Made by a program: the position numbers and the translations under genes. A model generated the notes under the pieces. It worked only from the letters and a program-made list of their open reading frames with translations, was not told the DNA's origin and did not search any database. From Leishmania donovani (taxonomy: Eukaryota; Euglenozoa; Kinetoplastea; Trypanosomatida; Trypanosomatidae): DNA of 64,000 nt. The stretch lies in the NCBI RefSeq assembly GCF_000227135.1, contig NC_018254.1:643490-707489 (forward strand), in the 5' to 3' direction. The first letter of the stretch is position 1, and every line of letters begins with the position of its first letter. Shown here piece by piece: positions 21,801 through 29,257 of this stretch.

Positions 21801-24800
21801 GAGGGAAACGAGTTTCGATTCCCAACCAGACGCCTCGTCGGCGAAGTGCACAAAGAACGGGCTGTCTTTGAGCGAGTTCACGAGGGCCTGGTTGTCGCTG
21901 ACCTGCGTCATAATCTCCTTCCAGTCCGTAATGAGGCGCACCTTGCTGGCGCTCTCCGTCGGTGCCGTGAGGTTGAAAACAGCCTCGAGCGCCCACTTGC
22001 GCATGTCCTGCAACGCCTCCCGCAGCTGGATCTCGCCGTGTGCGCGGGCGTGCAGGTGCTTCAGCTCTCCCTCCTTTGCCAGCAGCTCCGAGTAGTGGTC
22101 GAGAATCAAGCCGAACGTAAGGCTTGTGCTGGTCGTCTCCTTGGGTATGTTGAGGAGCCGAAACATTTCGTTCCAGTGCTCCGTCATCCAGCCCTCGCCG
22201 CGAACAAACTTCAGCAGCGGCATCACATTCGCCCAGTCCGTGATCATGTTCAGCAGATAGACCGCGATGGGGTTGTGGGCGCTGTTAGCTTTATTCGCAG
22301 TGTCGCCGCTGTCCTTGTTCGACTTCCTCCTCTTGCCCTCCCCGGCCACGTCCTCCACGGCGGCGCTGTGGCTCTCCTTCATTTTCTCGTTGAGCGTCGT
22401 TCGCCACTCCTTGCAGAAGTCCTCGAACTGAAACGTATGCGCGCGGAACGTGAGCCAGTCCTCGGCGCGCAGCTTCTCGAGCTCCTCCTCGAAGGCGTCG
22501 TAGAGCGACCACATGGCACTCGTCGCCTGCACGTCCTTCTTGGTGTCTCGCAGCACTCCAAAGACCGGCTTCACCTGCCCAAAGAACTCGCACTTGGACT
22601 CCAGCTCCTTAGCCTGGAGCTCGAGGTCAGCCAGGTCATGCAGCTGATCCTTGAGGGACAGCAGCACTTTGCGAATGGTCTTGGCTTCCTTGCCCAGGAA
22701 GGCCTGCATCAGCTGCGTCTTCTGCCGCTTCCACCCGTCAGCGAAACGCTGCTCATCCTTCAGGAAGCGCTGGATGAGGCCGTTGAGGGAGACGCGCATC
22801 TTCGATACCGCAGCCTCCATCACCTTAGTGTGAGACGCCATCGCGTCCTTCATATGGTCCCAGCGGGTGCGGGTGGCGCCTATGTCGATGGAGGTGCCGA
22901 CATGGTTGCGCAGCTCCTTGTTCTGCTCCAGCACCTCCTCCAGCTTCTTCTCGTAGATGCTGACTTGCTCCAACGACTCCTTGTAGCGCTTATTGGACTC
23001 TCCGACCTCGTCCATGGTTGTTGGTTGCCGCTCCACAATGTTCGACACGCCCAGCACAAACTCGTCGATATCATTCAGCGAGGTCTGGATGTGGCGGCGT
23101 ATTCCGTTCAGGAGGGCCTCCTCCAGGCGATGCAGATGCTCCTCGATGCTCGCGCGCACCGGAACGGTGCTGATGGCAAAACAGTCAATCCTCATGACGT
23201 CCTCGATCTTGCCTATCTTCTCCCGGTGGTCCTCCACAGTACGAAAGCCCTGGCTGATCTTCCCGGCCACCTTCTCCATCCACGCATCCGCAATCGAGTC
23301 CAGGTGAGGCGAGCCGTTGATGCCGCACAGACCAACGACGATGTGCGAGCGAAATGCTTTGCGGACGCGGTTGAGCTTCGCGAAGAGCTCCATAGCTTTC
23401 GTGTGCACTGTGAGGATGCGGTCGTTGTTGGTGAGTGGCATCAAGGGGTACATCTCATACGGCGTGCTCGCGTCCTGCCGCTTAGGCTGCAAGCCGCGGA
23501 AGCGCAGCGGTACGCTGACAAACTCGCGCAGTTTGACGTAGTAGGCCTCGCGGATGGCCTCCAAGCTGGGCTTGAAGTGTACAACGCCCTGCCTCAGTAC
23601 CAACTCCACCTTGAACTCCGTCATCTCCTCGTGCAACCTCTCCAAGCCGCGGCGATACTGGTACTCGAGGGCCTTGTAGATCTGCCCATCCCAATGCCGG
23701 CGCCAGTCCTCGTGGTCTGACAAGTGCTGCCTCGCGAGGAAGTCCTCCATCCTGCTGCGCAGGTCGTCGACGGTGATGCGCCACTGCTCCATGTGCGAAG
23801 TGAGGTCGACGCCCATGAGGGCAATCACGTGCTGGCCGAACTCCTCGTGAAAGCGGCGGACCTGGCGGTTGGCGTTGCTGAGGGCCTCGATTGTGTTCTG
23901 GAAACGAAGGTTGGCGCCTTCAAGCTCTTGGTAATTTGCAACGGCCACAGCTCTCGTGGCGGTGTCGTCGTACAGCACCTGTGACATGCTCTTTTCGATA
24001 GCAGGGAGAAGCATCCGGCGCGTGCACGGGAGAATCTGCGCAATCACGGTGTTGTGGTTGGCGACGCACTGCTGTGTACGCAGCGCTGCGGCACAGAGGT
24101 GCTCACAGGCGCAAATCGCGCTCTCGGTGCTGCTGCTCAGCCGCCAGAGCTGCGACGCCGTCGCCGACTCATCTTGCGCCGTGCTGTTTCCGCGATCCAC
24201 AGTGCCGCCACGGCGCCGTTCCTGGCCCTGTCGCACCTCGATATCGTTCAGCCACGCCCGCACGTTGCGCACCTCCTGCACGAACTTGCGCAGTGACAAG
24301 TGCACTGTGCACGTCAGCAGGTACGGTCGTTGCTGCTGCAGCTGTGCATCCTCAGCTTTGGCCACCACAACAGCGTCTTGAAGCTCGAGCATCTTCTTTG
24401 CAGTCGATTCCACCGATGCACACCAGTCCTTCATGATGACCGCCTCCTCCTGAGCTGCCTTGAGAATCAGCTCGCGCGCGTGGGCCGTCACCTTCTCCGT
24501 GAGCGCATCCGTGGCGCCAAACACCTTGGCCGCCTCCTCGGGCACCATCACGCACTCTGCCGCGCACCCTTTCGCCGCACGCAGCTTCTGCAGCGGCGTC
24601 GTCGCGCGTCGGCCGTTGTTCTCAAACCGCGCGTAAATGCGATTCAGCTGCTCGACAAGGTACGCGGCGACGCCGTCCATCTCGCGAGTCACAGCACTGC
24701 GCACCTCGCAGGGGCGCAACAGCGCGCAGTGCTTCCGTAGAAGACGCAGCTGCGCGTCCGAAGCTGGAGATTGAAAGAGTTGCTTCACGCGGTTCCGCAG

Positions 24801-26252
24801 GGCGGGCTCGGCGAAAGAGAACTCCTTCTCAAACTGCGCAACCCGTGACTCCCACGCTGTGGTCGACACACCGCGCATGTCGACAGCATTCACCTCCGCG
24901 AAGATGTGCTCTGGATGCAGAGTGGACGGAATCGCCTCGCCCAGTTCTTGCATGCTCGCAAGCGTCTCACGAATCCGCAGCACTGTGTGCAGGCGCTGCG
25001 CGAAGGCGTCGAAGCTCTCGTCGTAGAACATGTGGCCCTCCCAGCCGACCCAGTCCTGCCGCACCAACCGCGCTACAGTCCTGCTCCACTGCTTGCACAG
25101 GTCAACGGCGCAGCTCAGCTCCTCGACAGGCATCCGCCATGGTGCTCGCCAGTCAGGGCCGTACAGCTCCACCTGGCCACGCAGGTACTCCCTCAAGTCA
25201 CCTGAGACGATGCTCAGCAGTGACAACGTCGTGACCTTGACGCGGTCTCTGTTCGCGGCGCGGTTTTCGTTCCAGTAATGGGCCAGCGTACGGTGTACCA
25301 TGCGCAGCGCCTCGGGAGCCTCAGCAAGGTTGAATGTCCTAGAACGCCACGCGGCTGGTAGCTCGGCCTCGACAGAGGTGCCGGCATTCGACGCGAGTGC
25401 CTGTGCCCACACACGGGTGTCAATCCACACCTTCGCCAGCTCCCCTTCTGGCAGCTTCAGCGAGCTGTACGAGTTTCGCAGCATCGAGTCATCCCGGCTG
25501 CGGAAAGCCTTACCATTCACAGTGGACTTCGGCTCTACGACGGTCGCCTTATCCTCCAATTCCGAAGCGTGAGAGCGGTGGGGCGCCTGCGCACCACCGT
25601 CAGCCGTATCGCCAAGCGTCTCCGCTTCGTCGTCCGTGTCATCGTCGTCAGCGTTACCGGTCACCGCGGCCGTCGGAGTGGCAGTTTCCACCTCCGCCAC
25701 AAGGGGCGAGGCAGTCCGCGAAAACGCTTTCACACAGATCGCGCCTTGCAGCGCAACGTCGCAGCGGGCCCCCTGAGGACACAGAAGGGACGGAAACTGC
25801 ACAATGGCGCGTGCGCCCTGCTTAGACTCTGCCACGACATCGTGGTAGAGCATCTCCACCATCTCCGCCACACCAGGAGCGTTTGGAAGTGCATCCACAC
25901 TCGCGCTGTTGTCGTCATCCTTGCCCGGATCACTCCCTACGCCCAGCGACACACCCGACTGGCGCAGCAGCTTTGCGAAGGAGACGCTCTTGTCCGCCAA
26001 CTTCCCAAACTGCGTCTCTTCATCCTCGCCGGTGAGCCGCACTGAGGCACCGCGGCCGCCAGTAACATCGCGCACAAGCGCGCTGCACAGTGCCTGTACC
26101 TCCAGCTCTAGCCTGGCATCGGGCCCAAGAGGCGCAAAAGAGATCAGCAGCCAGCCGTCACCGCGCCGAGACTGTACATGGCCACAACGGATGTGGAAGT
26201 GGCGCTGCGCGGTGCTGACCAGCTGCGACTCTACCGACACAAGGCCCGACAT
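12885..26252 (-). CDS. DHC2: Cytoplasmic dynein-2 (IFT, DHC1b) heavy chain
   Basis: A 4455-aa motor subunit expected to drive retrograde intraflagellar transport. The N-terminal ~1750 residues form the tail and linker. Six AAA modules follow. AAA1 has a P-loop at about residue 1830 (GNPYGPAGTGKTESVKALG) followed by VFNCDEGID, a form typical of dynein-2. AAA2 has GPSGSGKST at about 2127, and AAA3 has GPEGCGKG at about 2437. AAA4 has GSTGVGRR at about 2815, with Arg where most P-loops have Lys, as I recall for dynein-2 of other species too. The coiled-coil stalk and microtubule-binding tip span roughly 3030-3340, followed by AAA5-6 and the C-terminal domain ending GVACYLVSL. An acidic low-complexity insert lies near residues 195-245 (DDDDTDDEAET). 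No frame break is seen over 13.4 kb. The ATG at 26252 is well placed. Leishmania is known to carry two dynein-2 heavy-chain isoforms; I cannot say which this is. Confidence 0.93.
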   Translation of the reverse strand: MSGLVSVESQLVSTAQRHFHIRCGHVQSRRGDGWLLISFAPLGPDARLELEVQALCSALVRDVTGGRGASVRLTGEDEETQFGKLADKSVSFAKLLRQSGVSLGVGSDPGKDDDNSASVDALPNAPGVAEMVEMLYHDVVAESKQGARAIVQFPSLLCPQGARCDVALQGAICVKAFSRTASPLVAEVETATPTAAVTGNADDDDTDDEAETLGDTADGGAQAPHRSHASELEDKATVVEPKSTVNGKAFRSRDDSMLRNSYSSLKLPEGELAKVWIDTRVWAQALASNAGTSVEAELPAAWRSRTFNLAEAPEALRMVHRTLAHYWNENRAANRDRVKVTTLSLLSIVSGDLREYLRGQVELYGPDWRAPWRMPVEELSCAVDLCKQWSRTVARLVRQDWVGWEGHMFYDESFDAFAQRLHTVLRIRETLASMQELGEAIPSTLHPEHIFAEVNAVDMRGVSTTAWESRVAQFEKEFSFAEPALRNRVKQLFQSPASDAQLRLLRKHCALLRPCEVRSAVTREMDGVAAYLVEQLNRIYARFENNGRRATTPLQKLRAAKGCAAECVMVPEEAAKVFGATDALTEKVTAHARELILKAAQEEAVIMKDWCASVESTAKKMLELQDAVVVAKAEDAQLQQQRPYLLTCTVHLSLRKFVQEVRNVRAWLNDIEVRQGQERRRGGTVDRGNSTAQDESATASQLWRLSSSTESAICACEHLCAAALRTQQCVANHNTVIAQILPCTRRMLLPAIEKSMSQVLYDDTATRAVAVANYQELEGANLRFQNTIEALSNANRQVRRFHEEFGQHVIALMGVDLTSHMEQWRITVDDLRSRMEDFLARQHLSDHEDWRRHWDGQIYKALEYQYRRGLERLHEEMTEFKVELVLRQGVVHFKPSLEAIREAYYVKLREFVSVPLRFRGLQPKRQDASTPYEMYPLMPLTNNDRILTVHTKAMELFAKLNRVRKAFRSHIVVGLCGINGSPHLDSIADAWMEKVAGKISQGFRTVEDHREKIGKIEDVMRIDCFAISTVPVRASIEEHLHRLEEALLNGIRRHIQTSLNDIDEFVLGVSNIVERQPTTMDEVGESNKRYKESLEQVSIYEKKLEEVLEQNKELRNHVGTSIDIGATRTRWDHMKDAMASHTKVMEAAVSKMRVSLNGLIQRFLKDEQRFADGWKRQKTQLMQAFLGKEAKTIRKVLLSLKDQLHDLADLELQAKELESKCEFFGQVKPVFGVLRDTKKDVQATSAMWSLYDAFEEELEKLRAEDWLTFRAHTFQFEDFCKEWRTTLNEKMKESHSAAVEDVAGEGKRRKSNKDSGDTANKANSAHNPIAVYLLNMITDWANVMPLLKFVRGEGWMTEHWNEMFRLLNIPKETTSTSLTFGLILDHYSELLAKEGELKHLHARAHGEIQLREALQDMRKWALEAVFNLTAPTESASKVRLITDWKEIMTQVSDNQALVNSLKDSPFFVHFADEASGWESKLVSLSQSLTLLNSIQRRWAYLEPIFARGALPHEQARFKRVDKEFVGILREVEADPRVMSLVNQTDVHEKLKGILEQTERCQKSLIEFLEAKRGKLPRFYFISDEDLLEMLGHSQNPSVIQVHLKKLFMGIHAVTFSSDNTSITHMISADGEEVALRRPVAVTGSDVEDWLLALDASMQDTLHELLISCVKQPDATTKDSVLAYPSQILQVAQGVHFAREAEEAIVAQSLNGLLASLRRRLDRLVAMTPELNALHVLKVKALILDTIHNIEVVELLMKRNVRRVDEWWWTKQLRYRMSTDGTHRCTVHMADTQFDYAYEYQGNAAKLVYTPLTDRCYLVLTKGMDLGYGGNPYGPAGTGKTESVKALGSAMGRQVLVFNCDEGIDFKAMGRILVGIVKCGAWGCFDEFNRLKIDQLSAISQMIQVIQQALKNKEPSCVLLNSEITVNTNAGIFVTLNPVGKGYGGRTQLPDNLKQLFREVAMSVPDNELITSTVLFSEGFTHARALAKSIVALYRLSGQLMSRQQHYDWGLRPLKAVLRLGGTLLQRWRKENAGAAATQTIEEEFILQSLNINTISKLTFDDARVFQGLLRDIFPGVESRDVTYKELEAAVASAVKALGLQPIPAQQKKVLQLYEALQQRTGVVLVGPSGSGKSTLLNILRKALQTMQIEVPMHVMNPKAMTRRRLLGYMDADTREWYDGVLTAAARDVVKQPKEARPWVLCDGDIDPEWIESLNSVLDDNRLLTMPNGVRIQFGTNVNFIFETHSLEYASPATVSRMGVLFFSEKDVQLEAVVEAGMAFKSLHAKNVVQPLILKYVFAAVDEAQRLNDFSVATTRMGLLQTCLLHVMLTKNAQDFAYSLVRGLCGCLNAGSAAKLAGWIYTTMGQKPCSDSRPFDTYWDDTLQRAVEFTADLSTPVTPAELLAGRPPVVQTVEVKRLVSTLQPLLDDGSCKPFFVVGPEGCGKGALLDYVFSTRPTLRTTTINCSAQTGSTHVIQKIEQACVLANTNAGPMYRPREGERLVILLKSVNLPKADRYGTVELHSFLQQLILYNGFYNQDLEWVGVERVQIVASMNPTPSAGRYPVTPRLLALASIVTVSYPSKTSLVQVYATYWASLLQQTNIGQGKDYEKGTQLAHFMLQVYDKVRRQFEGEEYAHFSFSPRHLTKWVTNVLLYHIDTRTTLPAVLAYEASRIFTDCLPSAEDRRQALRTFSEQLATIGYAMPAKEDRFTTMFVTWFDPENGAAAVAATGDGARGNRSDGGEEAGGASAAAATSHRAVLKLVQKRYDDVRSEAERGLLQYSREFKELHVPLIPEILCWVTYVDRVLARPGGHLILVGSTGVGRRNAVLLAAHQQRREVVSFNMTHDYNLKQFRLDLRGFIQRATVQNMPLVLLIEDHNIVDAAFLEYVNSLLSSGEVPGLFSQEEMETMFSSMRDEAASDGHMGAIYAYFVERLQRNLRIALIMDHRHELFMIRLHSNPALMSKCELLWMGTWSGDMTKTICKMYLADEIAALESNPTNKGFHVHREVNAIHEGMGVRSTPHDVQVLLSTFRAILARKSSSSKDKMERLEAGLVKLKEAEESVEKVKKDVAEKKKDVERMQKAADKALNEIQSSMEESQEQRDEAATLQEHLKEEQTLIAKSRGQVEEELGSIKPMMEAARDAISTIRSEQLNEIRSLLSPPEAIRVVLEGVLALLGVNDVSWQSMRQFLGERGAKQRILDFEVKNMTPDIRRRVEKLLRDRASFFKAETIQRASVAAAPMAEWVKAMVEYSAIMERISPLTQQLEQLETNQKDGAAKLEHLQKRLKKIDTKVKELREGFSEKCKEAERLRGKLQAAEEELKKAKDLLDKLNGEKGRWATEAAAIREANNTMPKRALVAAAFLTYLGQETEGGRRRFLKMWCDRLGFPDVVEVTHFLRTEGDLLQYKSEGLSADGLSLENAVVMLDTEQTPLVVDPANKAVEWMREHLKRANTVVETISLHDERFTHTLELAIRFGKTLIVTEVADIAPLLYTILRRDLVPAGAKRVVQVGNKTVEWHDNFRIMLFSRQSELRLSPSAAALVTEVNFSVTSLGLEDQLLGVTLQQERPELEKQKVELLKDEESLQLQLNKLEERLLSDLAESQGGLLENTKLIKSLNEVKVQAYNIQQSLARSHELQVELDEKREVYRPFAHHGALLFFIVRDMETLNHMYQYGISDYIALFTQTLKTYQGDDEAGAKVQALIASFTKTCFHSVARGLLKKDRIAFGLHVLHGLWPAEYPQDLWGALVGTITNVKAIEDSQLPKWAPPSSRIKYASIVSSAAGQALAEKWHGGDPSRWAAVMNHATPESELGPRAAGSSTDASAAISDMERLLWINTFRPDRAPATSLQIILRKLELASLAPVMSLENTILSNGATAPILLITSSGADPSMEIQDVATHLVGKERFVQLALGGGLTDNALQQVRRCAVQGDWLLLKNLHLVLDWASVLENELCSMPPPNTSFRLLLTTEPHDLFPSVLLRMSNKVTVEAPPGVKQNLLRTYSLWDSAFLAAQSHAGARLLFGLAWFHAVVQERRTYVPQGWSKCYEFSPADLKAATNVLTSLATKSQLDWVTLTGFLETCLYGGRLENAADEKVLQLLIQTYFNEGVLLKEKSPLFSGVTAAHAGDHDKMVAVLQANMPDVDPPALLCMCDNADRTVQEDAAHATRESLRELCKKESTALTSGEKWRERLRQVMEVWKGSGIAANGVPQTVSSHTRDPEPMEVFFISEVNLLTALIKDLSAFFDTLHGVAEGTIIPDAEVRAEATELMSGRMPSRWLDRMDGPQEAKVWLALLWRKYNTTRDLARAPFSTTAAYDLSSLLRPQTFFNALRQHTARVTKAPLTDLVLLAAVDNVAHGSVIVKVAAKSLVMQGAALTGDGRLAAVQANSPSSVQLCVDIAVSWVPAVKVKHSSESVLIPVYADAERHTRIFPLRVKCAGEAEATKAALNGVACYLVSL

Positions 26253-26520
26253 GTGCGTGTCCAGAGGCCCGCCGGAGTGTTTTCGTCCGCGTGACTGTGT
26301 GTATCCTCTCGCAAGACTACCCGCCGTCTCAAACGGGAGAAAAACTCAATAACAAAAAATAAGCGTTCAAGCGAAAACGAAAACCACAAGTGAGGAAGGA
26401 AAACGCAGACACGAGAGGGCGGCACACACACACGCGCGTGCATATCGTCTCTGCCCCCTGATTTCTGTCCCCCTCCCACCTTGCCCTCTCTTCACGCCCC
26501 CGGCGCACAGTCAACGGTGT

Positions 26521-26575
26521 CTGTGAGGTAAGAGAGGAAAGGAAGAGAAGGCAAATGGCGGCGGAACGGATACAG
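26521..26575 (-). promoter_or_regulatory. Putative trans-splice acceptor of dynein heavy chain
   Basis: On the minus strand, a pyrimidine-rich tract (complement of 26523-26575) without any AG is followed by AG at 26522-26521. This gives a 268-nt 5' UTR. A shorter T-rich tract ending at an AG near 26345 is an alternative acceptor. Confidence 0.4.
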
Positions 26576-28293
26576 AAAAAAAATTCCTTTATAGAGATCA
26601 CAGAGAGTGCGTAGGAGTTTGCCGAAGGGACGCAGGAGGATACACGCACGCACACACACACACACAAGCGACCACTTGAGGGCCGTGTGTAACGGCAGCG
26701 TGGTGAAGCCAAAATGAAAAAAAAAAGAGAGGGAGGGCTAGGAGATGGCGTTGTGAATGTGTGGATGCGCCGCCACGCGTGCACTCAGATGGAGTGCAGG
26801 CCAACATATATATGCATATATATATGTATATGTATTTGTCCCGGAGAGAGCAAAGGCGATGGCGGGAGCCGCAGGAATGAGGAAAGGGAGGGAGGGAGGG
26901 AGACGCACATCTAAGGAGTGAAGAGAAATGGAGGGTAAACAACGAAGGTCCGCATGCCTGACAAAACTCGAGAGAGCATCTGTCCAGGCTGCTGCACTAC
27001 TCACACGTCATCCTCAAATGTGAAGATGTTTCTGTGTGTTTGCGCCGTTGCGTGTGTGGCCGCCTACATGACCGCAAAAGCATTGCGCTCAGCTTCAGCT
27101 GCAACAGAAGCGTCACCTTAGCTTGTAGAAGACCTGCTCTCTTCATCGCTGGCACCGTTCTAATCAGCAAGAGCACCATAACGGAAGCTTCAGCGCAGGT
27201 ATGCACACATACACCCACTTGACATAGTCAGCCTCGGTGGGCTCGATCGGCCTTAGGAGGAAAGGAAGGGAGAGGGTCAGCTAACGCGGAGGCACCAGTG
27301 TGATGGAACACAAGGGGAGAACGAAAAGAAAACGACCTTCTTTTGTTTTTTCGGGTTCACTGCACAACTTCTCCATCACGAAAAAAAGCATCACTGTTGG
27401 TGTCGCGTCCCCACCCGCCTACGCACCTTCATGCAATCGCTCACTTGGCGCTTGTGGTATTCTCTTCCTTTCTTTTTTTTCTTTCCGTGCCCTTGCTTTC
27501 CTCTCTCTCTCTCGCACACTTTTCTTGATGTGGCGGCGACTGTGCAAGGCGAACAATAACAAGAAGCAGATGCAGGGAGAAAGACAGGGAGAGCACTCGA
27601 GAGGTCACAGGCCCAACGCAGAGGGCCCTCACGGACGGAGGAAGGAGGAAATACAGTAAAGAAGAACCATAAAAAAGGCGCCACAGCTTCAGATAGACAA
27701 CAAAACACAAAGAAGATACCGAAGGGCGCACGCACAAACAGACGCACGGCTACACACTCCCGCCCCCGCCCCCTCCCTCTCCCCCGCGCCTCTCTCCCCC
27801 TCCCCACTCACGCACATATATACGGATCAGGGGGATGGCAAGAGGGAAGCCGCTAAGAAAACACAGAGACGCACGCGCGCGCAAGACTACCAACACGTAC
27901 GCGCGGGAAGCAAGAACGAAAAAAAAAGAAAATTGAAACAAAACACCACCACGAAGGCGACCAAATGAGCACACGTGCACAACGTAAAAGGGAGAAACTT
28001 TCAAAACAACAGCCGTGATGCGCCTCCTCCATTGCTCCTCCCCACCTTCTACGCAGACGGCGATCGCCGTGTGCAGCGGGGGCGGAGAGGGGGAGCATGC
28101 TTCGGCACTCGCGTGAGCCACCGCTTCTCGCCCCGCCGCTTCATCACTCGACCTCACCCATACAAAAAGTCCAAGTGCAGCGTCGAAGGCTGATTCGAAG
28201 AAGAAACGGTGCGGAACGCGCAAAGACGCCTCCACACTCTCCATCAAGGCACAAGATATTGACAAGCAAGAGAAGGCGAAAAAAAAAACGAGC

Positions 28294-28787
28294 GCAGCTC
28301 CTCCTGCTGCTGCTGCTTCTGTTGTCGCTTGTGTCTAACGTGTGCCCCCTCCCCTCCCCTTCTCCTGCCATACAAGATCAGTCACACTCTGCACACACAC
28401 ACACAGCTGGCCCCCTGTCACAAAGCCCTCATCGCGTGGTGCCGCCCCCTTGGGGGAGGGGGGGAGGGGGGCGCAGGCTCCCCCACCAGTTGGCAGTGTG
28501 AGGGCCGGGGTGAGATACACTCTCGAGTCACGCGAACACGTTGTCCATCATGTGGATGGCACAAGCGTGTTCACTGTTGCAGGTCGCTCCGACGCAACAT
28601 CATTCAGGGCCTGCCCGCCGACATCCGCAGCAATGTATCGCTCTGACCTCCCCACGTCGCGGGTGCTTGACCTTGTCATCACCAGAAGTGGAGCGGCGCT
28701 GGCAGGGGTAAGAGGGAGAGGCTCTGCTCAGCCTCCCCACAGAATCGGGGTGTACTGGGCCCTGAGGATACCACGCACTGGGGTGTT
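28294..28787 (+). repeat. SIDER-like dispersed element, copy A
   Basis: A 494-bp block that is nearly identical to 53380-53875. It has a CTG-rich start, a CA tract, a G-rich middle (28451-28471) and an end reading ...ctgaggataccacgcactgg.... The length and location in 3'-UTR/intergenic DNA match the short degenerate retroposons (SIDER2 type, about 0.5 kb) that Leishmania uses as mRNA-instability elements. The SIDER name is from length and behaviour, not from a comparison with the consensus. An A-rich tract follows shortly after on the plus strand, so the element may be antisense to the flanking genes. Confidence 0.7.
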
Positions 28788-29257
28788 CACAGCTGACTAT
28801 GGATGAAAATAAAACATGTATATGTATCTACTCCAGACGTCATTGCCTCATCAGAGAGAGAGAGAGTGCACCTGCTGGAGACAAGCGAAGGAAAAGTGAA
28901 AGCGGCAAAGGACCGCCGTTCAAGCAAGACTCCATGGGCCAGTCGGTGCTTCGAAAAAAGATGTAGGGGAGAGAGTTGTCGAAGTGGGCGAGCCATAACA
29001 TACGCGCGCACCCCGTTCCCTGCAACAGCCAATACGTCAACACTCATAGTATCTGGCCCCCTTTTCATCGCCCTGTGGCCCTCTCTCCCCTCCCCTTCGA
29101 ACTTCGATGCCAAAACCCGCCCATACTTTTTGTCTCTCTCTCTCCTGCACCGTTTTCTCCACTTTACTCAACAGCGAATCCAGCTTCGGAGAGGCCCCAC
29201 GATGGCCCACACACCCAGCCACACATCTCTATTTTCTCTCTCCTCATTCTATGCCCC

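Larger units (their letters stand above)
26253..29257. other. Intergenic region between dynein and TBCCD1 genes
   Basis: No gene is seen in this 3-kb stretch. It contains (CA)n at 26651-26666, an AT palindromic tract (tatatatgcatatata-like) at about 26806-26835, long purine blocks, and a SIDER-like element at 28294-28787. The dynein 5' UTR and the TBCCD1 3' UTR lie within it. Confidence 0.6.

Noticed and set aside
21570..23720. Long plus-strand open frame opposite the dynein gene
   Set aside because: Antisense shadow of a GC-rich coding region, with no recognisable domain, while the minus-strand dynein protein is clear.
12885..26252. Axonemal or cytoplasmic dynein-1 identity
   Set aside because: AAA1 reads GPAGTGKTESVKALG with VFNCDEGID, and AAA4 has GVGRR followed by NSLLSSGEVPGLF, features of the dynein-2/DHC1b class.
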